In this document: positions 49,208 through 57,579 of the stretch, piece after piece | Layout: each line of letters starts with the position of its first letter | How positions within the stretch are numbered: the stretch's first letter is position 1 | Position numbers and translations under genes: made by a program | Source of the DNA: Aequorivita vladivostokensis | Lineage (GTDB): Bacteria > Bacteroidota > Bacteroidia > Flavobacteriales > Flavobacteriaceae | DNA length: 64,000 bases | Direction: 5' to 3' | Assembly: GCF_000952855.1 (NCBI RefSeq) | Contig: NZ_JSVU01000002.1 | Span: forward strand, 124,001 to 188,000 | Notes under the pieces: generated by a model | Told to the model about the DNA's origin: nothing | Database searches by the model: none | What the model saw: only the letters and a program-made list of their open reading frames with translations

Positions 49208-50047
49208 ATGAAATATCAAGATTTAATATCGGAATTCGAAGCCAAATTGGAAGCTTTGGAAACTTGTACGGACGATATTTTATACAGGGCAGAGACTGGT
49301 ATAGCCTATACAGAGCGGTGGATAAAAACACTTCGGGAGGAAGTGGTACGGCATGGTTTCGGCTCCATTCAGGAAGAGATATTTTTCTTCAAACATATTA
49401 AACCCCAAATCTTCAGCAAACTGATCTATTACTCAAAACTATTCAATATTGAAAGCAAACGGCCACGGAGCAGTTCCAAATTCCAGATCAAATATCTCAA
49501 TAATCAAATTGACAAATTACAGGTCTTCTTTAATGACAATCTGGAATTCTACCATTATTACCGAAGGGGCGCTACATCACTCGACGAACAATATTTCGTC
49601 CGTGGCAAATCTGATCTTCGATCCACAACCGATTTCTTTAACTTTTATATCGACGAAAAGTTCTCCACTTGTCAGGATGGAACCGTGGCGGCGATTATGG
49701 CCTATGATATGTTAATCGTTTATTTACAACAGGAAATTGAAAAACTAGAAAATTACAAGGACAATCAAAACACAAATTTAATGAAGCAATCATCAAGACT
49801 TTTTTGGACGGGAAACAAAACAGATCTCATAGAACTCATCTATGCCCTGCAGAGCAGCGGTGCTATTAACAGCGGAACAGCCGATATAAAGGAAATGGCT
49901 ACCCTTTTTGAACAGATTTTCAATATAGACCTTGGAAATTATTATCATACTTTTATAGAGATCAGGGCACGTAAAGGCAGTAGAACCAAATTTCTGGACA
50001 GATTGCAGGAATCATTATTGAAGCGGTTCGAAGAATCGGATACATAA
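49208..50047 (+). CDS. rteC: RteC-family regulator of the conjugative element
   Basis: The protein has 279 residues. I start at the ATG at 49208; a TTG at 49178 overlapping the upstream stop is unlikely. The sequence has the RteC pattern: LRSTTDFFNFYIDEKFSTCQDGTVAAIMAYDMLI near the middle, and LFWTGNKTDLIELIYALQSSGAIN plus LGNYYHTFIEIRARKGSRTKFLDRLQESL at the C terminus, which is a winged-helix DNA-binding part. In CTnDOT RteC turns on excision genes. Here it is the second gene of the AOS-GNAT unit, so the same upstream element may drive both. An HTH excisionase gene follows. Confidence 0.9.
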   Translation: MKYQDLISEFEAKLEALETCTDDILYRAETGIAYTERWIKTLREEVVRHGFGSIQEEIFFFKHIKPQIFSKLIYYSKLFNIESKRPRSSSKFQIKYLNNQIDKLQVFFNDNLEFYHYYRRGATSLDEQYFVRGKSDLRSTTDFFNFYIDEKFSTCQDGTVAAIMAYDMLIVYLQQEIEKLENYKDNQNTNLMKQSSRLFWTGNKTDLIELIYALQSSGAINSGTADIKEMATLFEQIFNIDLGNYYHTFIEIRARKGSRTKFLDRLQESLLKRFEESDT

Positions 50048-50320
50048 TCCCACCCTCTTCCCAAGTTGGGAAATCAGCTTTTAAATCTTTTGCCATTAAA
50101 ATTATGTCAAATTAGTATCAATATCCAAATTGATAACATTCATTTCCCTCCAAAACTACCCGAATTTTATTTGAAAAAATCTTTCCCACCTCTGGATTGA
50201 CTATTGAAAGATTTCCATCAAAGACCTGCAAATTTGTAGAACGAAAGTCAAATCAAGTAAGGGGCTATCAAATTAGATAACAGCAATAAAATAGTCCCTT
50301 TCTTCTAAAACCGTTCTATT
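50048..50320. other. Noncoding gap with small palindromes
   Basis: Hairpin TTCCCAA-G-TTGGGAA (50058-50072) could end rteC. TATCAA...TTGATA (about 50119-50138) and TATCAAATTAGATA (about 50266-50280) are palindromic and could be regulator sites for the following excisionase gene. No gene was seen. Confidence 0.5.
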
Positions 50321-50602
50321 ATGCCAACAAGTATTATAACCACAGACGATCTTCGGGATTTCAAGATTGAATTGCTCGATGACATTAAAAAAATTCTCAC
50401 AAAACAAGCTTCCGACACTTTGAAAAAATATCTCAAATCCTCAGAGGTAATGGAAATGCTTCAGATAAGTCCCGGCACCCTCCAAAATCTTCGAATTAAT
50501 GGTACACTACCTTTTAGCAAGATGGGTGGAATCATTTATTATGATTCTGAGGACATTCAGAAAGTAATGAGAGATAATCGTGTTCAACATCCAAGTGACT
50601 AA
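50321..50602 (+). CDS. Excisionase-type HTH protein
   Basis: The protein has 93 residues. A helical N terminus (DDLRDFKIELLDDIKKIL) precedes a MerR/Xis-type HTH_17 domain: KYLKSSEVMEMLQISPGTLQNLRINGTLPFSK and IIYYDSEDIQKVM. Similar small proteins in Bacteroides conjugative transposons act with RteC and the integrase in excision. It starts 274 bases after rteC and is followed at once by a replication-type gene. An unrelated repressor is possible, but the neighbourhood favours an excision or maintenance role. Confidence 0.85.
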   Translation: MPTSIITTDDLRDFKIELLDDIKKILTKQASDTLKKYLKSSEVMEMLQISPGTLQNLRINGTLPFSKMGGIIYYDSEDIQKVMRDNRVQHPSD

Positions 50603-50608
50603 TCATGT

Positions 50609-51283
50609 ATGAACTATATAAAACACCTAAACTCTGTTTTTCAGCAATTTTCGATGGATTCCCAATTGAACCCAACGCACATAAGTTTGTATATGGCCCT
50701 GTTCCAATATTGGAACATCAATCGGTTTCAAGATGAGTTTTATATAAACCGGGAAGAGATTATGAAGATGTCCAAAATAGGCTCAAAAGCAACCTATCAT
50801 CGATGTTTAAAAAATCTGCATCGATGGAAATACATCCGGTATCTCCCCTCCCACAATCCTTACAAGGGGAGCAAAATCAGGATGCCCAAATTTGATACAA
50901 GTAGTGAAACAAGCGACGAAACAACTACTGAGACAAGTATCGAGGCATCTACTGAACAACTAGAGGGACAAGCATTGGTACCTTATACAAACATGAATAA
51001 ACCTATAACAAACAGAAATAAAGTTAAGCTGCCAAAAAATAAAAATGAAGTTTTAATTTTTTTTGAAAAACAAAAATGGCCCGTATTGGAAGGAGAAAAA
51101 TTCTTCAACCATTATAATGGCATCGGTTGGAAAATCGGCGGAAAAATTGAAATAACGGATTGGCAATCCACAGCAGAAAACTGGATGTTAAAATCCAAAG
51201 AAATTAAAACGGCAAAAGCAGTGTCCCAAAAACGGGACAACCTTAAAACCAGTAAAACAAAAAATTATGGTCAACCCCTCTAA
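50609..51283 (+). CDS. DnaD/replication-initiation-like protein
   Basis: The protein has 224 residues. An N-terminal winged helix (LNPTHISLYMALFQYW, NREEIMKMSKIGSKATYHRCLKNLHRWKYI) is followed by a Thr/Ser-rich linker (EASTEQLEGQ), then a short conserved C terminus (NHYNGIGWKIGGKIEITDWQSTAENWM), the pattern of phage and element replication or primosome proteins. It starts six bases after the HTH gene, and its end overlaps the DnaC-like gene by 17 bases, so the three are one operon. It may load the helicase with its neighbour. The exact family name is uncertain. Confidence 0.75.
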   Translation: MNYIKHLNSVFQQFSMDSQLNPTHISLYMALFQYWNINRFQDEFYINREEIMKMSKIGSKATYHRCLKNLHRWKYIRYLPSHNPYKGSKIRMPKFDTSSETSDETTTETSIEASTEQLEGQALVPYTNMNKPITNRNKVKLPKNKNEVLIFFEKQKWPVLEGEKFFNHYNGIGWKIGGKIEITDWQSTAENWMLKSKEIKTAKAVSQKRDNLKTSKTKNYGQPL

Positions 51284-51923
51284 AATAACCGAAGGTGGCA
51301 TAGAATATTCAATCGGAAGGTTCAATGGGTTTGAGATGTTCTATGATTTCCCAAAGATCTTGATCTATCTGGATGCCAAGGGAAAATTGTTGTTTGGCAA
51401 ACAGTTCAAAATCTATAAGGAGGATAAGGACATCATTTATAAACTAAGCAATTATTTTATAAAGGATAAGGAAAAATGCGAACAGGCAGGAATAGATCCA
51501 GATAAGGGGCTTTTGGTTTCCGGTCCTGTGGGTTGTGGCAAAACATCCTTAATGAAGCTGCTGCAGTTTATTATTCCGCTTCAGCGATCCTACTCGGTAA
51601 TTCCCTGCCGGAATATTGTTTTTGCATTCAATCACCTCGGTTATAAAATCATTGAAGATTACGGAAGTGGCAGCTATTTCTGTTTTGATGATCTGGGGGT
51701 GGAGCCCATCGGGAGGCACTACGGACAGGACTGCAATGTAATGGGAGAGGTGCTGCTTTCACGTCATGAACTTTTTCTGAAAAGCAAACTGAAAACGCAT
51801 GCCACAACCAATCTAAATGCAGAGGAACTGGAGGAAAGATATGGAAACCGTGTGCGAAGCAGAATGCGGGAAATGTTTAACCTAATTGCCTTTGATAAAA
51901 ATGCACAGGACAAAAGAAAATAA
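51267..51923 (+). CDS. DnaC-like P-loop ATPase (helicase loader type)
   Basis: The 218-residue protein shows Walker A GPVGCGKT at 86-93 and Walker B YFCFDDLG at 137-144, then THATTNLNAEELEERYGNRV (sensor 1) and RVRSRMREMFNLI (arginine finger region), the AAA+ loader layout. It is cytoplasmic. Overlap with the preceding replication-like gene by 17 bases implies co-translation and a common role in element DNA replication. It could also be a general mobile-element AAA protein such as IstB, but no transposase is adjacent. Confidence 0.85.
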   Translation: MVNPSKITEGGIEYSIGRFNGFEMFYDFPKILIYLDAKGKLLFGKQFKIYKEDKDIIYKLSNYFIKDKEKCEQAGIDPDKGLLVSGPVGCGKTSLMKLLQFIIPLQRSYSVIPCRNIVFAFNHLGYKIIEDYGSGSYFCFDDLGVEPIGRHYGQDCNVMGEVLLSRHELFLKSKLKTHATTNLNAEELEERYGNRVRSRMREMFNLIAFDKNAQDKRK

Positions 51924-51934
51924 AATCTACGATT

Positions 51935-53047
51935 ATGAAAATAGCCACCTTTAATGTTCAAAACCTGTTTCATAGAGATAGAAGCTTGATTCAAAAAACC
52001 GTTGGCAAATGCGTTTCCGATTGGATTGTTGAATTCGACACCCTGCTAACTAAAGAAAAAAGCGCTTCGAATACTGAACGGTTAAGGGAATTATCGTTCC
52101 TGTTGGATTTTGACAAAACCTATCAAAACCCATACGTGGTGATGCGAAAGAAAGCGGGAGAGCTTTATTTGAAAGGAATGAACTGCTCCAAAGAGCTCAA
52201 ATCAGGGGAATTAACGGATTGGAACGGTTGGATCAAAGTTCAGACCGTGCCTATCGATCCAGAAGCTACAAATCATAAAGCTATGGTTATTTCGGAAATC
52301 AATCCAGATATTTTGGTGCTACAGGAAGTTGAGGATAAAATGTCTTTGGATGAATTTAATAAATTCCACTTGCCGAAGTTTAATTGTGCTCCTTTCTCGG
52401 AAAGTATTTTGATTCCAAGTTCTGAAGGAAAGAGCCGTGAACAAGCATTACTTTTAAAAAATGGATATCAACTTGAATCCATTAAAATCCATACAATTGA
52501 TGATTCTGAAAGTGCAACTCAGGAATTATTGGAATATGAGATTCAAAGTCCCAAAGGAAAAACTATTCATCTGCTCTCTGCCTATTTTTATGAAAATAAA
52601 TGCGATAAAGAAAAGGCTTTTGAAATACGAAAAAATCAAGCATATCAAGCTTCCGTTATATACAAAATGCTCCAGATTCAAAGCAAAATAAATATTGTAG
52701 TCGCCGGGACATTTAATGCACCCTCCTATTGTAACTCCTTGGCTCAATTACTCCAAGAAACCGATTTAAAAGACATCAGCAAAAACAAAACTTTTAATGT
52801 CGATTTTGATGAAGGTCAAGATGCTACTTACTTTCGATTGGGTGCTTACCGAATGGGAGTAAATATTAAGCAAGAAGATTATTTGTTGCTATCTCCTTCG
52901 CTTTTTTCAAATGTAAAAAGTAGTGGGCTAAACAGGAAAGGAGTTTGGCCAGAGAAGCGGCCTAATTGGGGTATATATTCCAGTTTGCAGAATAAGAGTC
53001 AGGCTGCTAGTGAGCATCCTGTGATGTGGTGTGAATTAACAATTTAA
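51935..53047 (+). CDS. Endonuclease/exonuclease/phosphatase-fold protein with altered active site
   Basis: The 370-residue protein has the EEP order: IATFNVQNLFHRD at the N terminus, VLQEVED (metal-binding Glu) near residue 130, GTFNAP near residue 260, and SEHPVMW with the C-terminal His. In the usual enzymes the third motif is GDFN or GDLN and the last is SDH; here the Asp of GDFN is Thr and that of SDH is Glu. It may therefore act on an unusual substrate or be catalytically weak. It starts 12 bases after the DnaC-like gene and is read with it. A metal-dependent nuclease or phosphodiesterase is the family role. Confidence 0.82.
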   Translation: MKIATFNVQNLFHRDRSLIQKTVGKCVSDWIVEFDTLLTKEKSASNTERLRELSFLLDFDKTYQNPYVVMRKKAGELYLKGMNCSKELKSGELTDWNGWIKVQTVPIDPEATNHKAMVISEINPDILVLQEVEDKMSLDEFNKFHLPKFNCAPFSESILIPSSEGKSREQALLLKNGYQLESIKIHTIDDSESATQELLEYEIQSPKGKTIHLLSAYFYENKCDKEKAFEIRKNQAYQASVIYKMLQIQSKINIVVAGTFNAPSYCNSLAQLLQETDLKDISKNKTFNVDFDEGQDATYFRLGAYRMGVNIKQEDYLLLSPSLFSNVKSSGLNRKGVWPEKRPNWGIYSSLQNKSQAASEHPVMWCELTI

Positions 53048-53055
53048 AGTGACTA

Positions 53056-54021
53056 TTAGTTGCTAATGATACTATCATATTTAAATCCGATTAATTCATC
53101 TTCTTCAACTTGTGCGCGCCAGTTCATATCGTATTTAACAATGGACATATCGCTTATATCCAATTCAATCTTCTCTTGATCTTTTGGGAAATCAACATCA
53201 AATACAAAAGCTGGAAATAAATCATATTCAAATTTATATTCCTTTGGATTAATGTTTTCAGTTTCATCGCAAAATGGTATGAAAATCTGAAAAACTAAAA
53301 TTCCAGAATAAACCACCAAACATAAGTTTGGTCGGTAAATGTTGCCTGAAATGCTATGTTTTCTTTTGTATAGAATAGCAGCTGGCTTTGCATAATATTT
53401 CTTTGAAAATCGTGTCCTCAATAATAGTAAGGGAATATCAAAAATGGTATTCTCAAGATCATCCTCTCTTTGAGATAACCAGTCAATAGTCTTATTGTAA
53501 TTTTCCAATTCTTCTGTTGTGCATAATGACAATCCGACTTTCACTAAACCTTTATAAACATTAATTGGAACAAATTTTTTCTTTTTCAGAGTGACATTCA
53601 GTTGATTATTTTGATAATCATATTCAAAATCTGAAAGATTACTTCCAAAATTAAAGTGAGGGTTTCCGTTAATGTTTTTGATCCTTGTAGAACGTTGATT
53701 TTCGCCCTTTCTACTTTGAAATATGGGAACTTTACTTTTTGTTCTTTGTCCAATTAATGTTAAATATGGACTGACATAATTCGCCAAATCTGTCTCAAAT
53801 CGTCCAAATAACGTGTTGCAATTATCACACTCCTCGTTATTTGTAAAATTATTTTTGCCGAAAAGTTCAGGAATTACGTGCGGAACATTATTGAAGGTGG
53901 TTTCATTTGATGTTTTAGAACAAAATTTACAAGTTTTATCTATACCACGGACAAACTTTTTTTCAAAGTTATCAGTTGAACTTATTTTTTCAAACTTATC
54001 TAAAAAATCAGTTATTTTCAT
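53056..54021 (-). CDS. HNH-type endonuclease-like protein
   Basis: The 321-residue protein has an N-terminal zinc-bound HNH core: Cys31-Cys34 (CKFC), PHVIPE with His48, and Cys65-Cys68 (CDNC), followed by NTLFGRFETDLANYV, a common HNH_5-like ending. Residues 110-321 are a beta-rich region of unknown function, probably substrate recognition. It is encoded against the direction of the element's backbone genes and converges on the EEP gene with eight bases between stops, so it is inserted cargo, together with the next gene on the same strand. Cytoplasmic DNA (or RNA) cleavage is inferred from the HNH core. Confidence 0.82.
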   Translation of the reverse strand: MKITDFLDKFEKISSTDNFEKKFVRGIDKTCKFCSKTSNETTFNNVPHVIPELFGKNNFTNNEECDNCNTLFGRFETDLANYVSPYLTLIGQRTKSKVPIFQSRKGENQRSTRIKNINGNPHFNFGSNLSDFEYDYQNNQLNVTLKKKKFVPINVYKGLVKVGLSLCTTEELENYNKTIDWLSQREDDLENTIFDIPLLLLRTRFSKKYYAKPAAILYKRKHSISGNIYRPNLCLVVYSGILVFQIFIPFCDETENINPKEYKFEYDLFPAFVFDVDFPKDQEKIELDISDMSIVKYDMNWRAQVEEDELIGFKYDSIISN

Positions 54022-54042
54022 AATTTGTTAATTAAACGGAAA

Positions 54043-55995
54043 TCAATTACATTTTACACAGATATTTCCTTTCAAAATTTGGCTCGTTGTAGTTGACATA
54101 GTGTGATTATTTTTGCATTTCACGCGAATTTTCACTCCGCTGTTTGTCCTGTAAATATCTATTGTTTCTGCTCCAGATTTTTCAATTATAACTTTGGCTC
54201 TATTTTCACGTTCAATAAGTTCCTTATTTTTGGTGTAGGTGTAAACCTCTGATGGATTTAGCTTAATATCTTTTGCCTTTATGGGATATTTTATATTTTT
54301 ATTTTCAAGTTGATTAATTATGAATGAAACTAAATCATCTAATTTGACATCCGTAAACACTTCAGGTATATAAATGATTTTAACGCCTAATTCCTTACAG
54401 ATCTCTGCTTTCTGTTTGTCATTATCAATCGTAGATTGTTTGACGTATCTATGATTAACGTTTGTTGTAGAATAGTGCTGACGACCTTGATGTTCAAATG
54501 CAATTTTTAGTTCTTCGTTGTAACCGTCAAGTTCCATTTTATTACCTATATTGTTCTTTAACCAATCAGGTCTAATGCCGTTGAAGTTTTTACCGAATAT
54601 TTTTTCAAAACTTAATCTACAGGTTCTTTCGCCTATTCCTTTTGTGCAAGTTGGACACCATTTACCTCTTTTTATGTTATTTGGTGTTGCAATCCACTTA
54701 TGTTTTTCCGAACATTCCCATTGCATTTTGGTCGCATCATTTTTATATTTTGCGGAAAGGCATTTTCCTCCTCTTTCGATTGCTAATTCTTGGATTTCAC
54801 TCAAAGTTGATTTTGCTGTTCCGTAACACTTTCTGCACCAAGCATCTCTCTTTAATCCTTGTGGCCTTGCAAACCACCTATGGCCATTCTCACATTCTAC
54901 GTGAATTCTACTTTGAGTAGCATTTAGATAAGTTTTCGATAAGCATTTGCCACCATTCTTTTTTATGATTTGGATAAAATCTTCTATCGTATCTCTTTGT
55001 TCATCGCTTACCCTCTTTACAGCGCAAGCATTGCACCAACCACCTTTTTTTATTATGTGTGGTATAGTTTCCCAAATGTGACCTTGTGAGCATTGAAATT
55101 TTAATTTTGTTTTACTATTTATATATGTTTTTGATAGGCATTTACCTCCCTTTAAAATTGCAATATTCCTAACCTCATCTAATTTATCTTGAATTTGTTT
55201 TTCCGTTGTAACTTTAAATGTTCCTGCACAAAATGGACACCACGTTTTACCGGCTCTAATTGAACCTGCTGTTGTTTTCCATTTATGACCTTTTGAGCAT
55301 TGAAATTCAAGTTTAGAACTTTGGGTTTCGTAATGTTCACTTAAGCAAAGACCATTTTTTGAAATGGCGTATTTTTTAAAGAAGTCCAAAGACAAACGTC
55401 TTTTCAAGCCACTTTTTTTTATAGAGCATATTCTGCACCAAGTACCTTTTCTAATATTTGCATATGAAGATTTCCAAATATGTTTTTTATCACATTGCCA
55501 AAGCATTTTTGTTTGACTATTCTCGTAATGTTCCGACAAACATTTTCCGTTGTTTTCTTTAGCGGTTTCTACACAATCAGATAAAGAATGTTTTAATTTT
55601 TCACTTCCTTTTTTGGATGAACAAATGTTACACCAACTTCCTTGTTGAATACTATTATAAGTTGCCTGCCAAATATGATTTTCCTTACATTGCCAAGTCA
55701 TTTTAGAATTACTACTAATATACTCTTGTGAAAGGCATTTGCCATTATTTTTAGTTGCAACAGCTATACAGTCTGAAAGTGTTTTTTTCCATTTATTTGA
55801 GGTTCGTTTAGACGAGCAACGTTTACACCAAAATCCTCTAATTAAATTTCTTGGATAAGTTGACCATTTGTGATTATTTACACAAACTAAATCAAGTTTC
55901 GTTTCTGAACTAATCAATTCATTTGTCAAACATTTTCCACCATTTTTTTCGGCAATAACCTTATAATGCTCTATGCTGTATTTTGGTTTTCTCAA
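54043..55995 (-). CDS. Nuclease with an array of treble-clef zinc fingers
   Basis: The protein has 650 residues. Seven consecutive ~65-residue repeats each carry a helical start, GGKCLS or a variant, then 'W.C...H.W......I..G.WC..C'. They are followed by a PD-(D/E)XK domain of the VSR/DUF559 kind (RPDWLKNN, KMELDGYN, IAFEHQGRQHY, KIIYIPEVF) and a final, eighth finger (VKCKNNHTMS...ICVKC) at the C terminus. Treble-clef arrays with VSR-like nucleases resemble homing-type or mobile nuclease proteins. Cleavage at a site read by the finger array is a fair inference. It starts 22 bases before the HNH gene and the two may be one unit. Confidence 0.82.
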   Translation of the reverse strand: MRKPKYSIEHYKVIAEKNGGKCLTNELISSETKLDLVCVNNHKWSTYPRNLIRGFWCKRCSSKRTSNKWKKTLSDCIAVATKNNGKCLSQEYISSNSKMTWQCKENHIWQATYNSIQQGSWCNICSSKKGSEKLKHSLSDCVETAKENNGKCLSEHYENSQTKMLWQCDKKHIWKSSYANIRKGTWCRICSIKKSGLKRRLSLDFFKKYAISKNGLCLSEHYETQSSKLEFQCSKGHKWKTTAGSIRAGKTWCPFCAGTFKVTTEKQIQDKLDEVRNIAILKGGKCLSKTYINSKTKLKFQCSQGHIWETIPHIIKKGGWCNACAVKRVSDEQRDTIEDFIQIIKKNGGKCLSKTYLNATQSRIHVECENGHRWFARPQGLKRDAWCRKCYGTAKSTLSEIQELAIERGGKCLSAKYKNDATKMQWECSEKHKWIATPNNIKRGKWCPTCTKGIGERTCRLSFEKIFGKNFNGIRPDWLKNNIGNKMELDGYNEELKIAFEHQGRQHYSTTNVNHRYVKQSTIDNDKQKAEICKELGVKIIYIPEVFTDVKLDDLVSFIINQLENKNIKYPIKAKDIKLNPSEVYTYTKNKELIERENRAKVIIEKSGAETIDIYRTNSGVKIRVKCKNNHTMSTTTSQILKGNICVKCN

Positions 55996-56083
55996 TGTTT
56001 TTTTTAAATGTGTGGTAATTCGTTATATCCAAACAAAAATAAGGAATTATCGGTGGAAATTGATAGATAACAGAACATTCAAA

Positions 56084-56179
56084 TTACTTCAATTTCTTAA
56101 TAACCTTAATAGCTTCTGAACAAACCGTTACAACAATCTGCTTTAAACTTTTCAAAACCTGTTCAAACAACTTATTCAT
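56084..56179 (-). CDS. 31-residue small ORF coupled to the amidase gene
   Basis: On the minus strand ATG overlaps the amidase stop (ATGAATAA), giving an amphipathic cationic peptide with MNKLFEQVLKSLKQIV and SEAIKVIKKLK as its ends. It is too short to place in a family. A stop-start overlap of eight bases is a classic coupling arrangement. It could be a membrane-active helper of the amidase, or a chance ORF. Confidence 0.4.
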   Translation of the reverse strand: MNKLFEQVLKSLKQIVVTVCSEAIKVIKKLK

Positions 56180-56831
56180 AATTTGATATTTTGGTTAATT
56201 CATTCAATAACAGTAATGCAATCACTTTCAAGTTTTTATCTACTGAATAGTAATTTGCTTCGTCCAAATTAGACAAAAACCCAAATTCCAAAAGCACAGC
56301 AGGAAAACAATCAACCGTTTCCCTTAAGACCTGAAAATTTGCAAACTTCACACCACGACTTTCCAAACCAATATTATTGACCAATGCCTTTTCAATTTCA
56401 TATCCTGTTAAAATGGAATGCTTCCAATACATTCCAATAGAATTTGAAACATACACTTCAATCCCTCTCGCATTCGGACTATCAAAATGATTGCAATGCA
56501 AGGAAATAAAAATATCTGCATTCAAGGATTTTGCTAACTTGGTTCTATCTCCCAATGAAATAAGTGTGTCCTTATATCGCGTTAAGTAAATTTCATATTG
56601 ATTTTTAAAAACGGTTTCATTCAGTTCTGCAGTCTGTTTTGCGATTTTTAGAACGACATCTTTTTCGAGAATCCCATTTACACCCACTGCCCCAGGATCT
56701 TTTCCACCGTGACCGGGATCAATTACAATTATCCTTTTTCCATTTGGGTTTGGTTGTCCCAAAACACGATTGGGCAGACTAAATAATTCTAGGGCCAAAA
56801 GGATCGAGAATAAAACCTTGAACAGAACCAT
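56172..56831 (-). CDS. N-acetylmuramoyl-L-alanine amidase (amidase_3)
   Basis: The protein has 219 residues with an N-terminal signal peptide (LFSILLALELFSLPNRVLGQ). The catalytic domain has IVIDPGHGGKDPGA with His41, the Zn Glu56 (NGILEKD), SLHCNHFD with the second Zn His, and LLEFGFLSN with the catalytic Glu. It cuts the amide bond between MurNAc and the stem peptide in the periplasm. In conjugative elements such enzymes open the wall locally for the transfer channel. It precedes the tra operon on the opposite strand with 176 bases between start codons, a likely divergent control region. Confidence 0.92.
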   Translation of the reverse strand: MVLFKVLFSILLALELFSLPNRVLGQPNPNGKRIIVIDPGHGGKDPGAVGVNGILEKDVVLKIAKQTAELNETVFKNQYEIYLTRYKDTLISLGDRTKLAKSLNADIFISLHCNHFDSPNARGIEVYVSNSIGMYWKHSILTGYEIEKALVNNIGLESRGVKFANFQVLRETVDCFPAVLLEFGFLSNLDEANYYSVDKNLKVIALLLLNELTKISNYE

Positions 56832-57007
56832 AATAACTTCTTGTTTTGAACAAAATTCAAAGATTCATTTCCATTTCTAACAATCTTCCAAAGTTTAACA
56901 CTGGATCACGTTAAAGTTTAAAGATTTTCTTTCCCTCCCTTCTTTTCATAATAGATTTCGCAAAATTTCAGTAACCAACCTGTTTCAGGTTTATAAAACG
57001 CATAGCT

Positions 57008-57295
57008 ATGAAAAGATCTATTTTCATTTTAACCGCACTTTTATTTTCAATCGCACGAAGCTTCGCACAGATTGGTGGAATCGAAGATTCCGTAAATGAT
57101 GTTTCCGATACTATACGGACCATCTTCCCTATTATTCTCGGGGTCATCTTTCTTATTGGATTTCTATTTAATGCTGGGCATTTCTTCGGAGAGAACGCAG
57201 ACCTAAAAAAAGGAATTACACGGGTTTTGGTATTCGTGCTGATCGCGGGAGCGGTGGTAGGAATCTTTACTTATTTAATCGGAATCGTGGTGTAA
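57008..57295 (+). CDS. traE: Conjugation protein TraE (DUF4134)
   Basis: The 95-residue membrane protein has a signal peptide (FILTALLFSIARSFAQ) and two hydrophobic helices, ending DLKKGITRVLVFVLIAGAVVG. It is the VirB2-like small subunit of Bacteroidota conjugation systems, placed first in the usual order E-F-G. Its stop overlaps the traF ATG by one base. Pilin-like or channel function follows from the family. Confidence 0.9.
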   Translation: MKRSIFILTALLFSIARSFAQIGGIEDSVNDVSDTIRTIFPIILGVIFLIGFLFNAGHFFGENADLKKGITRVLVFVLIAGAVVGIFTYLIGIVV

Positions 57296-57579
57296 TGAAA
57301 CAGTACGAAACCTATAGAAACATCAGGAAACGCGCGGTCATTTTTGGGCTGCCCATTTCCTTGTTTGCCCTAATGATGATTTCAATAGTAGCATCGCTCT
57401 TGGTCATTATTTTCTCTTTCAGTTTCGGAATAATTGTCGGAGTAATAGTATTGAATATGGGACTGTATATCGCACTTATCAAGATTACAAACAATCCACA
57501 ACTATTCCATTTCTCAAAACCCTTTCCACAGATTATCAGCAATAAGAAACCCACACTTTTCAATTATGAAGAAGATTAA
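57295..57579 (+). CDS. traF: Conjugation protein TraF (DUF4133)
   Basis: The 94-residue protein has two adjacent membrane helices (about 20-60), a basic N terminus (YRNIRKRAVIFGLP) and a Pro/Lys C terminus. It matches the VirB3-like TraF of Bacteroides elements. It overlaps traE by one base and traG by 14, so all three are translationally coupled. Confidence 0.9.
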   Translation: MKQYETYRNIRKRAVIFGLPISLFALMMISIVASLLVIIFSFSFGIIVGVIVLNMGLYIALIKITNNPQLFHFSKPFPQIISNKKPTLFNYEED

